Shown: positions 52,401 through 64,000 of the stretch, in pieces | How positions within the stretch are numbered: the first letter of the stretch is position 1 | Layout of the letters: each line of letters begins with the position of its first letter | Source of the DNA: Silurus meridionalis | Taxonomy: Eukaryota; Chordata; Actinopteri; Siluriformes; Siluridae | DNA length: 64,000 bases | Direction of reading: 5' to 3' | Assembly (NCBI RefSeq): GCF_014805685.1 | Contig: NC_060884.1 | Span: 17,729,356 to 17,793,355 of the forward strand | The notes under the pieces: model-generated | What the model was told of the DNA's origin: nothing | Database searches by the model: none | The model's input: the letters and a program-made list of their open reading frames with translations, nothing else | Made by a program: the position numbers and the translations under genes

Positions 52401-54499
52401 CAGCCACTGAGACTGAGTGACTTTGCTGAGTCAAAATATTTGATCCAAGTTTTGTGTTACATTTATGGAAGCCCTAATGACCTTCAGATGTGACTTTGAA
52501 ACAATAGAAAAAACCTATAATACTATAATTAGCTCAAATTTACCAATGAGGTTTGATGTGGTCACAGAATTAAGACAGCCATGGTTGTTATAAAAAATTG
52601 AGCATTTTATTACATTACATTAAGAGAAAATGATCACTATATGCAATATGAGTCAGCTTGACATTTAGGCATGAGGAATGTGTTACCTGGAGGTGAAAGT
52701 GCAGCACTGGTAATAAAATATTAAGCAGTTCAGACAGCAATGCAACCTAATAGCATGCATATGTTATGTAAGAGAATGCTGTTGGAGAATTCTGGTTATG
52801 TTAGATGACTGCTAAGGATTGAGTGACAGACATCTGAGTAGTGTTATTTCTGCAGAATAACATATTTGTTGAGTGTCTGTAAAAATGAACAGGGAAGAAA
52901 TAGCTCAAAAGCCACATTTTTTCAATGTACTACGTTTTGAAAATGATGTCAAATGAATTCAGAGTGTAGATGGATATTGTTTCCGTATAACAATAAATTA
53001 TTTGAAAATGAGTGTATGTGACTGTATGAGCTCAAATAGCCCTGTGGTAGCCCCTGAGTTGATCCTTTGGCTGTCTGCCTACTGAAAACTGTGTGCTGAG
53101 TTTTATCTCTAAACCTGACACTGAGCTGATAGCCCCTGTTAAGACTAATTAGGAAAGTGGAGAAAAGAGGGGGGAAAAAAAAGAAACAAGTGCACGTCGT
53201 CAGCTTAATACACTAAAGCCATGGTCTGTCTCATATACTTAACTGGTCAGGTGTGCCATGAGGTCAGGCACAGAATGAAGACAGACACGACCATGAACAA
53301 TTAATGGCCAGCCATTTTGTTCTAGTCTTGCAGTGTGTAGAATGGCCAGATCTTTCTAGTTCTGTTGCTGGAACACATTACTCTCCTGCTAGGGCTGGGG
53401 AAAGACTGATTACATCTACAAGAGCCAGAAAGTGAAAGATACTGACCCTTATAACCTGAGCGTGCCGCAATTTGTCCCTTCACGCAATCCTGATTACTAA
53501 GGTAACTGAAGTGGGCATATTCACTATCCACTAATTAAACGACCGCTCTTATAATAAATAACAATTACTGACACAAAACCAAAGGTTTCTCCTAGAGACA
53601 TAGAAACTGTGAGATGAAACTAGCGTAACAGTATGTTTTGTTTCGTGACTGCCTGTGTGACATAGCAGGTCAGTGTAATGATTTACATATGACATTTACC
53701 TGAACTCTACCGTCAGTGTGTGCATGTAGATGTTTGAAGGGTAGTCTTTTATCGGTTTTGTTATATACAAATATTTTGAGCGAATAGCTCGCCTCTCCCT
53801 AACTCTCTTTATTAATGTTTGTGCTAGACTTTTTATCTGAAAAAAAGTTTTCTCAACTCCACACATTTCAGTAGGTTTTCTAGAAGCATTATAAACATTA
53901 CCATATGGAAAGTGTTGCTCTATCAAGCATTGCTGGACTTTTTTTTTTTTTTTTTTTGCACAAAAATTGCATAAATGATAAACAGGAAGAAAGATTCCTA
54001 AAAATGTTGCTTCATAAATGTTGCTTCACTTAGTAGTTTCCCCTTTCTCTCTCACCTCTCTCTCCCACACCTAGCTTTGTTACACCCAGTTTGTTAATTA
54101 TTTAGCTGACGTTTTGGTCTTGCTCAATAATTCAAAATAGTCCCAGACTAATCTGGTGACTTAGTTTCTATTACTAGTCATTATACCTTAGAAGGAAACG
54201 TTGTGATATATGTTTTGGAAAATATATTAAAATGTTTTGGGGAAAAACCATTAGCCCTGAAATAGCCCTGGTGATAAAAAACTACGAGTTACAAACCAAG
54301 GCCAAGAATTTATACATCATTCAAGAAGATAACAGAAATTACAAGGCTTGTTAAACAACTGTGACCAGTTATTATATGGATGATATGACACCAGCTATGC
54401 TGTGGCCTTTTCCCTGCTGGATTATATCACTCATTCACTATTCCAGGAAAACTAGTCATAAAGGAGGAATTCACTATTGATGGGATCCAACAAAAAGCA

Positions 54500-54705
54500 C
54501 CTTTCACACACCATCATGAACTCATTCGCACATACAAGCAATTTAGTGTAGCCAATCCACCAACTGGGTTGTTTATGGGGAGGCGTGAGCATACCTGAGC
54601 ACTCAGAGGAAGCCCATGTGGACATTGTGAAACCTTGCACATAAAGTTGCTTGAGCGGGATAGACCCTGGAGCTGTGAATTGGTACCACTGTGCTGCCCC
54701 ATGCG
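54500..54705 (-). repeat. L2/SINE-like repeat (reverse)
   Basis: Antisense landmarks in order: 'actcattcgcacatacaagc', 'aatttagtgtagccaatcca', 'gaggaagcccatgtggacat', 'gagctgtgaattggtaccac', 'tgtgctgcccc'. Confidence 0.6.
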
Positions 54706-55096
54706 TGTATTTGCATAGAGAACCTGGGTTATTTCAGTTGGAACGTTTTGATTTTTTTATGTAATTAGTACACCTACAGCAAGTGAAGCCATACAGCCAT
54801 AATATATCACAATTTACATTGCTCTATCTGCAACTAGATTCAGTGTGATATATATTTACTGATCCATGGACCCATCTGACAAAGTGATATTAAAGACAAA
54901 TGACATTTTGGTCTTTCCCTGCACCATGTATTTCCTGAACTCAGAAGTCGCTTTTGAGTTTCGGTCATCAATCTAGTACACGTCTACTTCGCAGGATCAG
55001 TGAAATGGTGCTACACAGACACAAGTGCTGGTGGAAATGTTGAGTAAACGCAATGACTCAGGCTTCTTTCAATTCTGACAATTGATGTCCTGTCAG

Positions 55097-55109
55097 TGAC
55101 CTCTAGTGG
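55097..55109 (-). promoter_or_regulatory. CTCF-like core motif, reverse orientation
   Basis: On the - strand CCACTAGAGGTCA agrees with the CTCF core at 12 of 13 positions. It lies inside the near-palindrome TGACCTCTAGTGGTCA. Confidence 0.35.
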
Positions 55110-55555
55110 TCATTGTAAGAAACAGCAATAATTGTCAAATCTAGGATCTAACGTATGCAGTGTATAGTGTATACACACTATTCATCTAATATAGATGCAA
55201 GCAATGTTTTTAAATCAAAATATTTCTTTCAAAAAGTTAAGTTGCAAGTAAAATTGTAATGACATTTGGTAACATAGAGCAACAGATCCACAGGGAGGTA
55301 GGTTGTTACTGGTGTGTGACTATGTGATGTGAACTGCTCTTTTTAAATTGACCCAAAAAAAAAAAAGAAAAGAAAATTCCTATGCCTCCCAGGCAGCAAA
55401 TAAGTACATCGTAATATAGGTCAATCAAGACAAAGTAAAAAAAACTCCCAAAGGTCCGTGCTTAAAAGTGAAAGATTTCTTCCTGAATGCATAAACAACA
55501 GCCTAAATATGTGTTCTAGTCTTGGCATAGGTATATCTCTTGTGGAAAAAATTAT

Positions 55556-55690
<135 letters not shown>

Positions 55691-56599
55691 AGAGAGCATG
55701 TGATTACAGATTGTTCAGTCTGCATTTAAGTTATAATTTCAAGAAGATTCCAAGCTACAGATGCAGATGAAGCAGTGTTACTTCTATATAATGTGTTAAG
55801 TGCCTTACCGTATACAGCATGGTCGATAAGTGGAAACCTAAGAAGTTCAGCAAGATCCTATGGATGAGGTATGTAAATCCAATCCAGAAGCTATGCATTT
55901 GGCCTACACTGCCGTTCCAACATGGATCTCAATGCACAATCTTATTCATATGTTTTTCCATTAAGAACAGAATCTTATGTCAAAAATAAAAATATATTAA
56001 GATCGGATCTTGGTTGCCTTAAAATCATCTACAATGATCAGCACCACAACAGCAATGTCCAGAATCTATTACTCTTATTCATTAATGGCATTTATTCATA
56101 TTTTTTTTAATTCAACTGATTTATGAATAATCAATACTTGTGCAGTCTCAAGGAATGGATAGAAGAAAGAAACGGAGCCAAGAAGACACTTAAGAAGGCT
56201 GTACGTTATGGCGCTTTAAGGCATGCATCTTGTTTAAAAAAAAAAAAACATAAATAAGCAGTAAAGGTGCCTAAGGAATATTGGGTCCCGAGTAAGTAAG
56301 TAAATAAATAAATAAATCTAACACAACAAGTGAGCTAGTGGAGTAAAAGACAATGATTAAACAGCATGCCTGATACATGACCTCTTGTTTAACAAAAAAA
56401 AAAAAATGGAAAAAAGACGAGCTGTAAACATGATCATAAATACCCGTGCGTTTTTTTTTTTTGTTTTTTTTTTTACTGGTTTATAGGACCTGTCTAAACC
56501 AAGAAATAGCTTCCTCTTAAAATGCACGCCCACTTCCTCATACGCTGGCAGAATACATCCCGTAAACAAGGGCAGTAAAAAAACACCTTCCGTCACTCG

Positions 56600-56822
56600 A
56601 TTGCTCTTTACTTTATTTGCTGTTTACCTGGAGCCTGTTACCTGCGCAATCGCGCCATGGGATTGGCTGTGAGCACCAGAGGGCGGGACTAACCAGGGGA
56701 CATGTCCCTACTAGGAAAGGGAGCCGTCACTACAACAACCTGTCCGCCTGCCGACAGACCATTATAGACGTTCATTTCTATTCATATATACCTACATACT
56801 GTAATCGAGGACTGTGACAAAG
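56600..56822 (+). promoter_or_regulatory. bcl2l14-like promoter and non-coding first exon
   Basis: A locally GC-rich segment with an inverted CCAAT box (gattggct, 56661-56668), a GC box (gggcggg, 56681-56687), a CTCF-like motif (56673-56685, 12 of 13) and a perfect p53-type half-site palindrome (56697-56708). The first exon ends at 56822 with a consensus donor AAAG|GTAAGA. The start of transcription is not resolved. Confidence 0.6.
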
Positions 56823-57105
56823 GTAAGAATAACTTAAAAAACGATTTTCTTTATGCATCAATTATTTACATGTGCAACACTTCGCACACGACTGCTGTAA
56901 AGGAAGTGTCAGACACAAGAAAGAGAAAGACACAAGTGGACACTTGACACTTGACTTTGTAAGAATATTAGACAGGGTGTAAAATATTGCAAACTACAGA
57001 AAATGTGTTCAAATATATGTTGTGGAATATGATAAATATGACTACACTCCTGAAAGTAATATATATTTCTTTTCTTTCTTTTTTTTTAATATAGCTAAAA
57101 TCACT

Positions 57106-59609
57106 ATGGTATCCATGGTGTCTCAAATGGAGCAGAATGCACAGCCCAGGCCCCAAGTGCTGCTTGTGGGAGCCAAAGACAGCAAAAGGCTGCTGGAAAT
57201 GTATGTGAAGAGAAGCCTGAGCCTTAATGATGGCTCACACTTTCCAGCTCGAAGGGAACGGAGAACCCACAAATGGGTCACACCTGCTGAGCGAGATAAG
57301 CGAGAGCGTAAACATTCCAGTGAGATCATTCTTTCTCATAATTCCTTGGGTGCAGAGGACGACATCGAAGACGAGGCATTCTCAGACCTAGAAACAGACC
57401 AAAAGGACCAGTTAGAAAGCGATTCCACAGAAAACAGATCAAAAGAACTGGTAAAAAAAATCATTCACAGGAGAAATGACGGATCCTCTGCCTCTGACGG
57501 GAAGGCCCAGAAATCACGTGTGCATGCTGATAAAGATAATCCTGATGAAAGGGAACAAAATTCAAAACCCGTTCCTCACTCTCAACCTTTAGCCTCAGAG
57601 GTCGATATTAGTAAAGATAAAGAAGAAATAGAACCAGTAACAGAAAATGAAACCTTGGATAAAGTCAAACCTAGAAAGAAAAACTCTCTTGTCAGAAAGG
57701 ATGGCTCATCTGCATCTCAGAATCCTAATGAAAAACACCGGAAATGGTTTTTAACTTTTGATAAAGAAAAGAAGGATGGTATGCTATCTGAAAAAGGCTT
57801 TAAACTTAACTTGGAAGAGCCAAGGACTGAAGACCATCTGCTAAATAGATCAACTGAGGTAAAGAAGACCAAAGAGGGCAAAAAGAATAAGAAGTCCTCA
57901 GTATGGAAGAGTTTTCTGGGATTGTTCTCCAGAGGAAACACTGACAAACAGGATGAGCATGATGATGAAGAGAGAACTGAAAAAGTGTTTCCCACTGAAG
58001 AACCTGCAACTCCACCGTTCTCCTGCCTGCCCCTCACTACCGGTGATGGCAGCGTCTCACGCAACACCAAAACCAACAAAAGAAGGCGATCTCAGAGGAG
58101 GATCTCGTTTAAATCTGGGCGGCCGTTTACTTTAGAACTATCTACTGATGCCCACAATTCACAGGTCCAATGTACGTATATTACATACATTTCAGGCTAT
58201 ACAATTTGACTCCCAAAGCTTATTTTAAAACAGAGTATGGAATATTGCCTGTAAGGTCACATTTTCAGCTAAACATAAATACTCACCAGTTTAAACTTTT
58301 ACACACATATTTGCATTACAAACAACAATGGCCCACAAGGGCAAACATACAATATTACATATCAACTTTAGAAATATATACATTTCTACAGATATGTATG
58401 AGTAATCTCTCTATCATAATACCAAATATATTATCATTCTTTTAGTGAAGTGAATCAGTATATATGTTAATCATAACAGAATTTACTTATTGTGCAGTTT
58501 TCCTGTTTCATTTTCCTAATGGCATATTTGGAAATGTCTGTTTTATCCACTTTTATCCACTTTTTGCAGCAATTGAAGAGGTAGAGGCCACTACTTCTTA
58601 TTATGAAAAAATGTCAGAAGAGCTCAAGAAGATCGTGAATGAGGTGAAAAACACTCCCACAGAAGAAAACAAAACTTTCATTGATTCAGTTCAACCTGCA
58701 GACACAGATGCCTCCAGTGAGTATTGCATAAACCAGTTATGCTGTGAATAAAATAGTTCACTTAAATATAAAATGTTAAAATATTTCTGAGTAAGCTCTT
58801 AACGTGAAATATTAGAAAAAACATTAAACAACTGTACCTGACTTGTAAATCCTATTATTTCTGCCTCTACCCCTGCAGAGTCTCAAGAGGAAATTATTAA
58901 AAGAATCATTGTTTTGATAAAACAGGAAGGTGATGCTATAAATGGCAAGGTAAGGATTTTCTAATACATTTTTACCAGTTTTATACAAAGAATTGAAAAA
59001 ATGAAAACAAGGAACAAACTTGACCACATCTCTCTATTCCCTACAGCTAAAGGAGAATGCTACTATAAGTTCCTACCTCAACACAATCACCTATGGTTCC
59101 TTCGAGCAATTGGCAGACCAGTATGTTAAGTATGAAGTCCCACAACAAAAAACTCAGGGGTCTGTAGTAGCTCCAGAGCTGGTGAAGTTTGCCTTCACCC
59201 TAGACTTCACAGCAAGAGTGGCTGGTCTTTCTCGCTATGCTCCTGGACACATTCTTGGCTTTGGGAACCAGTACCTCATGGAGCGTTTTAGTTACATGTC
59301 TGAGAGTCACCCTTACCTCAGCGATGTAACCCTAGAGAAACAAGAGACAGTTCAGACACGGATAAATGGTGAGTTAAACACTTTCTAAAGTTAATCTTCA
59401 AATCAGTTGAGCACCTTAATTACATTTACTGTTTAATTTTTTTTTAAATCTGCTATACAAATTTATCATTGATTAGCAGATAGATTACTAACTAGTTGCA
59501 ACATGATTTATGGGTTTTAAAATAATTATTTTTTCTTTCATCATAAGGTTCTGAAGACCATGCAGAGGGCAGCCACCTCCTGAACCAGATAGACCAAAAC
59601 ATTACTTGA
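57106..59609 (+). CDS. bcl2l14: BCL2L14 (BCL-G)-like BCL-2 family protein, five coding exons
   Basis: Coding exons 57106-58171, 58570-58716, 58879-58949, 59047-59368 and 59548-59609 join in frame (1668 nt, 555 aa), all GT-AG. BCL-G is a BCL-2 family member linked to apoptosis. The C-terminal half aligns with it: a BH3-like segment (residues 414-425, RIIVLIKQEGDA, encoded by a 71-nt exon), then 'FTLDFTARVAGL' and ILGFGNQYL (497-505), matching human LGFGTKYL. Upstream, VWKSFLGLF (266-274) matches the SSWKAFFGV motif of BCL-G. The N-terminal ~400 residues are charged, Lys/Ser-rich and probably disordered; human BCL-G is only 327 aa. The motif DGSSAS occurs twice (near 57479 and 57702). No C-terminal membrane anchor is visible. 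Start 57106 is the first ATG after the acceptor at 57094, with A at -3. Polyadenylation signals at 59889-59899. Confidence 0.85.
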
Positions 59610-60468
59610 ACGCTATACAGGCTACAAGTTATTAGAAAATCTTTTTGTCAGTGCATTCAGTTGAATCCTGGATGTGTTGGAAACCTAAACCACATCTTTC
59701 TGATCAAGCTGATCAGGGAGGAATATGCAATAACAGCATACATTAAAAGCTCTGTAGTGTAGCTAAAGAAATACTGTGACATTTATAATACCTAGTGAAG
59801 TTTTTTTTTTTATTAATAGAGCTATGAACCTGATTTCAATATGCTGTAAATGTGTATGCAGGCATACACCATGTAATTTAAATATTTAAATAAAATAAAA
59901 AAAATTGCTAAATTATTCCCTAAGTGTGATGATTTCATAGTGATAAAATCTCTACATTTGGTTCTTCATATCAAAGCAAACAACAACAAAAAAAAGCCGC
60001 CAAAAGAAAAATGCGGGGAAACTGGTGACACACAGATTGCATCTGAACAAAAGATCCTAACAGAGTATGTTGTTGCTGGATGTCTAAAAACAGTGGGTCT
60101 GAAGCTGCCACATGTCCAAGAATAGGTGCTTACAGGACTTACCTGTTTAACAAGTCTTTTCATCTGGGTCACCAAAACTTTGAGCAACACAACTAAACAT
60201 TTTCCAGACACTTTATATCATTCAACTGAAGCACACTGGATAGCAAAAATGGGAAAAAAAAAAATAAACACTGAACTAAACATTTAAACAAATACATTTT
60301 AAGGTTTGGCCTACACACACAATGTGTTTTCTACCTGCAGTCACATAGATCAAGGTCCATTACAGTTCTGAAGGCTAATATCTCATATGTCAGAAGGTGC
60401 TTATTAATTAAGTAACAGCAGCTGACAGTAGGGCTGGGTTTAAAGTAAATCACTACAGAAGACCAAGA

Positions 60469-60473
<5 letters not shown>

Positions 60474-60554
<81 letters not shown>

Positions 60555-60580
60555 CATACATACATACATACATACATACA
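60474..60580. repeat. Compound (TA)n and (CATA)n microsatellite
   Basis: TA tract with a CACA interruption, followed by about eight CATA units. Confidence 0.95.
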
Positions 60581-60583
60581 TGC

Positions 60584-61128
60584 ACTATAGTTCCAAAAGT
60601 ATTGGATCACCTGGTCATAAGTTTGGTATGTGATTTTTGAGCTTTGCATTCCAAATTTAGTCCCAATTTGCTCTTATAATTCACTTGACTCTTCTAGAAA
60701 ACTGTTCCACTAGATTTTGGAGTGTGGTTATGGATATTTGTGTTCAAAGGATATTACAAAAGGATCAGCCACAAGCATATTACAAAAGGCAGGTACTGAT
60801 GTAGGTGCAGAGGTCTGGGGTGCAGTCAGCGTTCAAATTCATCCCAAAGGTGTTTAGTAGGTATGAGATCAGAGCTTTATAGCAGGCCACTCAAGATCCT
60901 TCTTCCTCTCCAAAGCATGTACACCAGATCTGCAAGGAGCTCACTTTGTGCACAGGAGCATTGCCATGCTGGAACACGTTTGGGTTTCCAAGTTTAAGTG
61001 AATGCAAAATTGTATTTTGGCACATCTAAAGACGTCCTAAACAATTGAGTGCCTCCAGCTTTGTGGTAAGAAGAACCAGATGTAGCAGGAAAGGTCAGGT
61101 GACCAAATACTTTAGAAAATATAGTGTA
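60584..61128. mobile_element. Tc1-type MITE with recognisable inverted ends
   Basis: The left end 'cactatagttccaaaagtat' and 'tggatcacctggtcat' is mirrored at the right end, which in reverse complement reads 'cactatattttctaaagtat' and 'ttggtcacctgacc'. The inner sequence has 'ccactagattttggagtgtg', 'ttcatcccaaaggtgtttag' and 'gagctcactttgtgcacagg', common in fish elements of this type. No coding capacity. Confidence 0.75.
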
Positions 61129-61309
61129 TATAAACGTGATCATTCTTGTCATGAGAAAAATATCTCGTGAAGAAATACGTCTGTCATCTCGAATGATCAC
61201 ACAGAGATGACAAATGCTTACAAATAACTCGTGGAATTTTTGGACAAAATATTTGGAGGGATATTCCAGAATGTCAATTACTAAATACTAAAAACAAATA
61301 TCACTACAT

Positions 61310-61540
61310 AAAGTACCATATATGAGCAAAAGTGTGTGGACACCTGACAATCATACGCATATCTGGGCCTTCCCAAATGATGTTAGAGCACCACAAGTGA
61401 CCTGAAAAACATTGTTTAAAGAAATTGCCTAAAGCTCGTCAGCACATGATTTTAGGAATGCTAGGTGCACAATGGGGAAATCACATCGCATGTTTATGCT
61501 CACAGCCCTCTTGCTCAGCTATTCTAGGTAAGTGCAAAAG
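61310..61540. mobile_element. Diverged Tc1-type MITE fragment
   Basis: Left end 'tatgagcaaaagtgtgtgga' and 'cacctgacaatcatacgcat' matches the family terminus. The inner part is a different, diverged sequence and no right end was found. Confidence 0.5.
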
Positions 61541-61929
61541 TAAACTATAAAGCAGCTTCATTTCCGCCTCCGACACAGTGATTGTTATGACTGATTTATA
61601 GCGTAGACGTCATGAATCTTTCAGACTTGCACGTGATGTGAGGGGCAAATCCCACAGCAGAACCGACTGAACTTGAAACTGACAAGTTCCAGGTTTCACA
61701 CCAGGAAAAAAAACAGAAGGTGATACTGGGTATACACGAAAATGTGCAGGAGGAAATAAACATGAAGTAAAAAAAAAAAAAGTGGTTAACATGACTCAGT
61801 TTGTGCATTTGGAGTACCCCCAACAAAATGGTCTTTTAAGTAGTGTTTAATAATCACAAAGTTGCTGTTTAACTGTGGTTTCATAGACACTTAAAATATA
61901 GTAAGTAAAATACCCAAACTTTTACATCA

Positions 61930-62155
61930 CACTCTTGATGTCACTCAAATGAGGATGGTTTCCCCTTTTGAGTCTGGTTCCTCTCAAGGTTTCTTCCTCA
62001 TAACATCTAAGGGAGTTTTTTCTTGCCACAGGCACAATGGCTGCTCACCCGGTATAAAATGCACATTATTCACCTTAACTGTTGATTTCTGTAAAGCTGC
62101 TTTGAGACAATGTCTGTTGTGAAAAGCGCTATGGAAATAAACCTGACTTGACTGA
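61930..62155 (+). repeat. L2/SINE-like 3' tail repeat, copy 3
   Basis: The clearest copy: 'gagtctggttcctctcaagg', 'ctaagggagttttttcttgc', 'gtaaagctgctttgagacaa', 'gtgaaaagcgctatggaaat', 'aaacctgacttgactga'. Confidence 0.7.
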
Positions 62156-62678
62156 TGTAATATATCCAGTAGAAAGGATCACAACTTTTATTAAAAGATC
62201 TTTTTTTTTCTGTAGTGGTTCCGCTCTTTTAAATGTGATACTTTCAGTGCATAATCTAGCCTACAGTTGGGAAGGAAAAAAACAAAAAAAAACCCACCTT
62301 GTTTACACCTTAGTAAACAACATGATACCAAATTGAGCAATACTAATCTGAATTCTAAGGCATCAAAACAATTAAGGGTACAGTACAGAACACACCTCAG
62401 TGCTCCCCCGGGACCCACAGCACTGCAAACACACTTCACCGCACCACACAAAGACGCATTAATACAGAACTACATATAAACCAGGTTTTACATTATAACC
62501 AATAGATAATTAAAGTTCCAATGTATTTGGGACTATTTAATGTATTATAGAATTCAGACATATAGATGTCTGAGGAAAATCTAATCCCAGACAGAAGTAA
62601 ACCTGTATAAAACTTACAAATGGATGAAAGAAAGACAATATAGAAATAAGCCAAAGTTGTTTTTGAACATTTTTCATT

Positions 62679-62684
62679 TTTATT
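62679..62684 (-). terminator. rplp2: rplp2 polyadenylation signal
   Basis: AATAAA on the - strand, 20 bases after the rplp2 stop codon. This gives the very short 3' UTR usual for ribosomal protein genes. Confidence 0.7.
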
Positions 62685-62704
62685 GTTAAGGAAAACAAGA
62701 AAGA

Positions 62705-63441
62705 TTAATCAAAGAGGCCAAAGCCCATGTCTTCATCAGACTCTTCAGATTCTTCTTTCTTTTCCTCCTTTTTCTCTTCCGCTAAAGAGGAAAGAAATAA
62801 ATAATTTGATGTTTAAAGAAATACTGCATTAAAATATTTACACATATAAACAACAAGCTGCAGTTAAAAATTTAAGCAAGTGGTTTACCTGCAGGTGCTG
62901 CTCCAGCTGCAGGAGCCCCACCACCAGGCGCAGCAGCAGAGACTGCCACAGCACCACCTGCTGGCACGGAGGCTAACTTGGACAGGCCTACAAAAATAAT
63001 ATTTGCTTGTAACTATTTTTCACTCAGAGATATTAGAGGCTACAGTTCACACTAAAATTGCCTCAGAAGAAGCCCAAATAAAATGAACAAAAAAACCTAC
63101 CTGCATTCATAACTTCATTGATGTCCTTGCCATTTAATTCACTGACCACCTATCAGAATTAAAACAATCAATACATAAGAACGACATGCAAAAAAGAAAA
63201 TGTCTTCAAAGTAGCTTCACTACTGCACTTCCAGTAATATCCTTCATAATCACATGTTCCAATGTAAAAAAAGATTGTACATGCTTGCAATGTGGTAAAA
63301 TTAAAGCAGGTGTAGTACTTTATTGAGTCGTTCATCGTCGGCCTCAATTCCTACACTCCCCAGGATGTTCTTGATATCCTTGGCGGAGGGGCTGGTGTTA
63401 CCACCCAGCACAGCCAATAGGTAAGCGGCCACGTAACGCAT
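62705..63441 (-). CDS. rplp2: 60S acidic ribosomal protein P2, four coding exons
   Basis: Coding exons on the - strand: 63441-63319, 63149-63101, 62987-62889 and 62781-62705. They total 348 nt, or 115 aa, the same length as human P2. P2 pairs with P1 and P0 in the lateral stalk of the large ribosomal subunit and recruits elongation factors. Exon 1 encodes [20 protein letters not shown], the P2 dimerisation domain; exon 3 holds the Ala/Gly/Pro-rich hinge; exon 4 ends in the acidic tail and the signature [11 protein letters not shown]. All junctions are GT-AG. A splice acceptor (pyrimidine tract then CAG) ends one base before the ATG, so a non-coding exon 1 must lie further upstream on this strand, as in other vertebrates. 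It is tail-to-tail with the bcl2l14-like gene. Confidence 0.97.
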
Positions 63442-63442
63442 T

Positions 63443-64000
63443 CTGAAAAGAAAAGAAAAAAAAAACATCCAGACCTTTCGTTAAATACTGGCACCAAAAA
63501 AAATCTAAATACAATTGCTTTAGCTCAAAAATTCATCTCAACCGGATGTGTGCATCTCTGCTGATTTCGTTGCTTTATTTAAGACTTGGCGCAAAACAAA
63601 TGTTTAGTGATTTAAAAAAAAAAAAAGTTATTTTTTTTTTATATCTGAATGAAGAAAGGACATCATGACTAAATGTGTGTTGATGGTCTAATTTCACCTC
63701 TTCTATATTTATGTATGTATATTTTTAATACAAATTGTTAAAACAGAAATATGCACTATATTTAGAAAAAATTTTAATTAAAAAAACACCAAAATGCTGA
63801 CAGCAAAACTGGTCTTTTGTGATCCCCATATAAGACATGTAACATTGCCTTTGTGATTTTTAAATAGTAACAATATAATAAAAAAGAGATTTAAAATGCC
63901 AACTTGATACCAAAAACTGAGAAAAACACTGATTTAGAAAAATGTATAACAGCAAACACATTACAAAGGAAAGTAATGAAGAATGCCAATCACTTTAATT
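63443..64000 (-). other. rplp2: rplp2 5' intron
   Basis: From the acceptor at 63443 to the window edge the sequence is AT-rich, with poly-A/T runs. No clear non-coding first exon, pyrimidine-rich start or CpG-rich promoter is visible, so these probably lie beyond 64000. A more balanced patch at about 63535-63600 could hide a small nucleolar RNA, but I could not confirm boxes or a fold. Confidence 0.45.

Larger units (their letters stand above)
59610..62660. other. bcl2l14-rplp2 tail-to-tail spacer, repeat-rich
   Basis: Begins with the bcl2l14 3' UTR to about 59920. The rest is mainly microsatellite and Tc1-type elements, listed separately, plus a fish L2-like tail. No further gene is seen. 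Confidence 0.6.

Noticed and set aside
57022..57105. In-frame extension of the bcl2l14-like protein before 57106
   Set aside because: It starts with GTG and runs through the intronic pyrimidine tract and the splice acceptor at 57094.
63535..63600. Possible small nucleolar RNA in the rplp2 5' intron
   Set aside because: Ribosomal protein introns often host such RNAs, but no convincing C/D or H/ACA boxes with a fold could be seen.

Overview
This is a vertebrate, almost certainly teleost fish, genomic window. The background is AT-rich and packed with TG/CA, TA, GA, ATT and GATA microsatellites. It also carries fish-type dispersed repeats: Tc1-like inverted-repeat elements, L2/SINE-like 3' tails, a decayed intron-bearing DDE transposase and a 5'-truncated LINE. 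Introns have GT-AG borders and AATAAA signals are present. A catfish or other otophysan is a guess from the repeat flavour only.

The core is a head-to-tail cluster of three single-coding-exon Shaker-type (Kv1) potassium channel genes on the + strand: kcna3 (11971-13515), kcna2 (26118-27599) and kcna10 (47732-49402). The order and orientation match the KCNA3-KCNA2-KCNA10 cluster of human 1p13. Each protein has a T1 domain, S1-S6, an S4 with Arg/Lys every third residue, the TVGYGD filter and the S6 PVP motif. kcna3 and kcna2 end in TDV PDZ ligands; kcna10 does not. Kv1 subunits assemble as tetramers, classically within the subfamily, so products could co-assemble where co-expressed. kcna3 has a TATA/GC-box promoter inside a CpG-rich island. 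kcna2 and kcna10 coding exons are preceded by good splice acceptors, so their promoters lie upstream.

Downstream is a six-exon gene (non-coding exon ending at 56822; coding 57106-59609) for a long BCL2L14/BCL-G-like protein of 555 residues. Tail-to-tail with it on the - strand is rplp2 (62705-63441; four coding exons; 115 aa), the acidic ribosomal stalk protein P2.

Region by region: 1-11200 intergenic with old repeats; 11200-13520 kcna3 island; 13520-26090 spacer with an X-box cluster, a conserved-looking block at 21480-21790 and a probable kcna2 promoter/5' exon region at 23460-24480; 27600-47560 long spacer with the DDE transposon and the largest microsatellites; 49400-56600 spacer; 56600-59900 bcl2l14-like; 59900-62650 repeat-rich; 62660-64000 rplp2 and its 5' intron.

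No clearly new multi-gene system is visible. The strongest unexplained signals are non-coding: an exact 25-bp sequence occurring twice in opposite orientation (21683-21707 and 25922-25946) upstream of kcna2; three RFX X-box motifs in 77 bp behind kcna3; a perfect palindromic p53-type half-site in the bcl2l14-like promoter; and a diverged T1 motif in kcna10.
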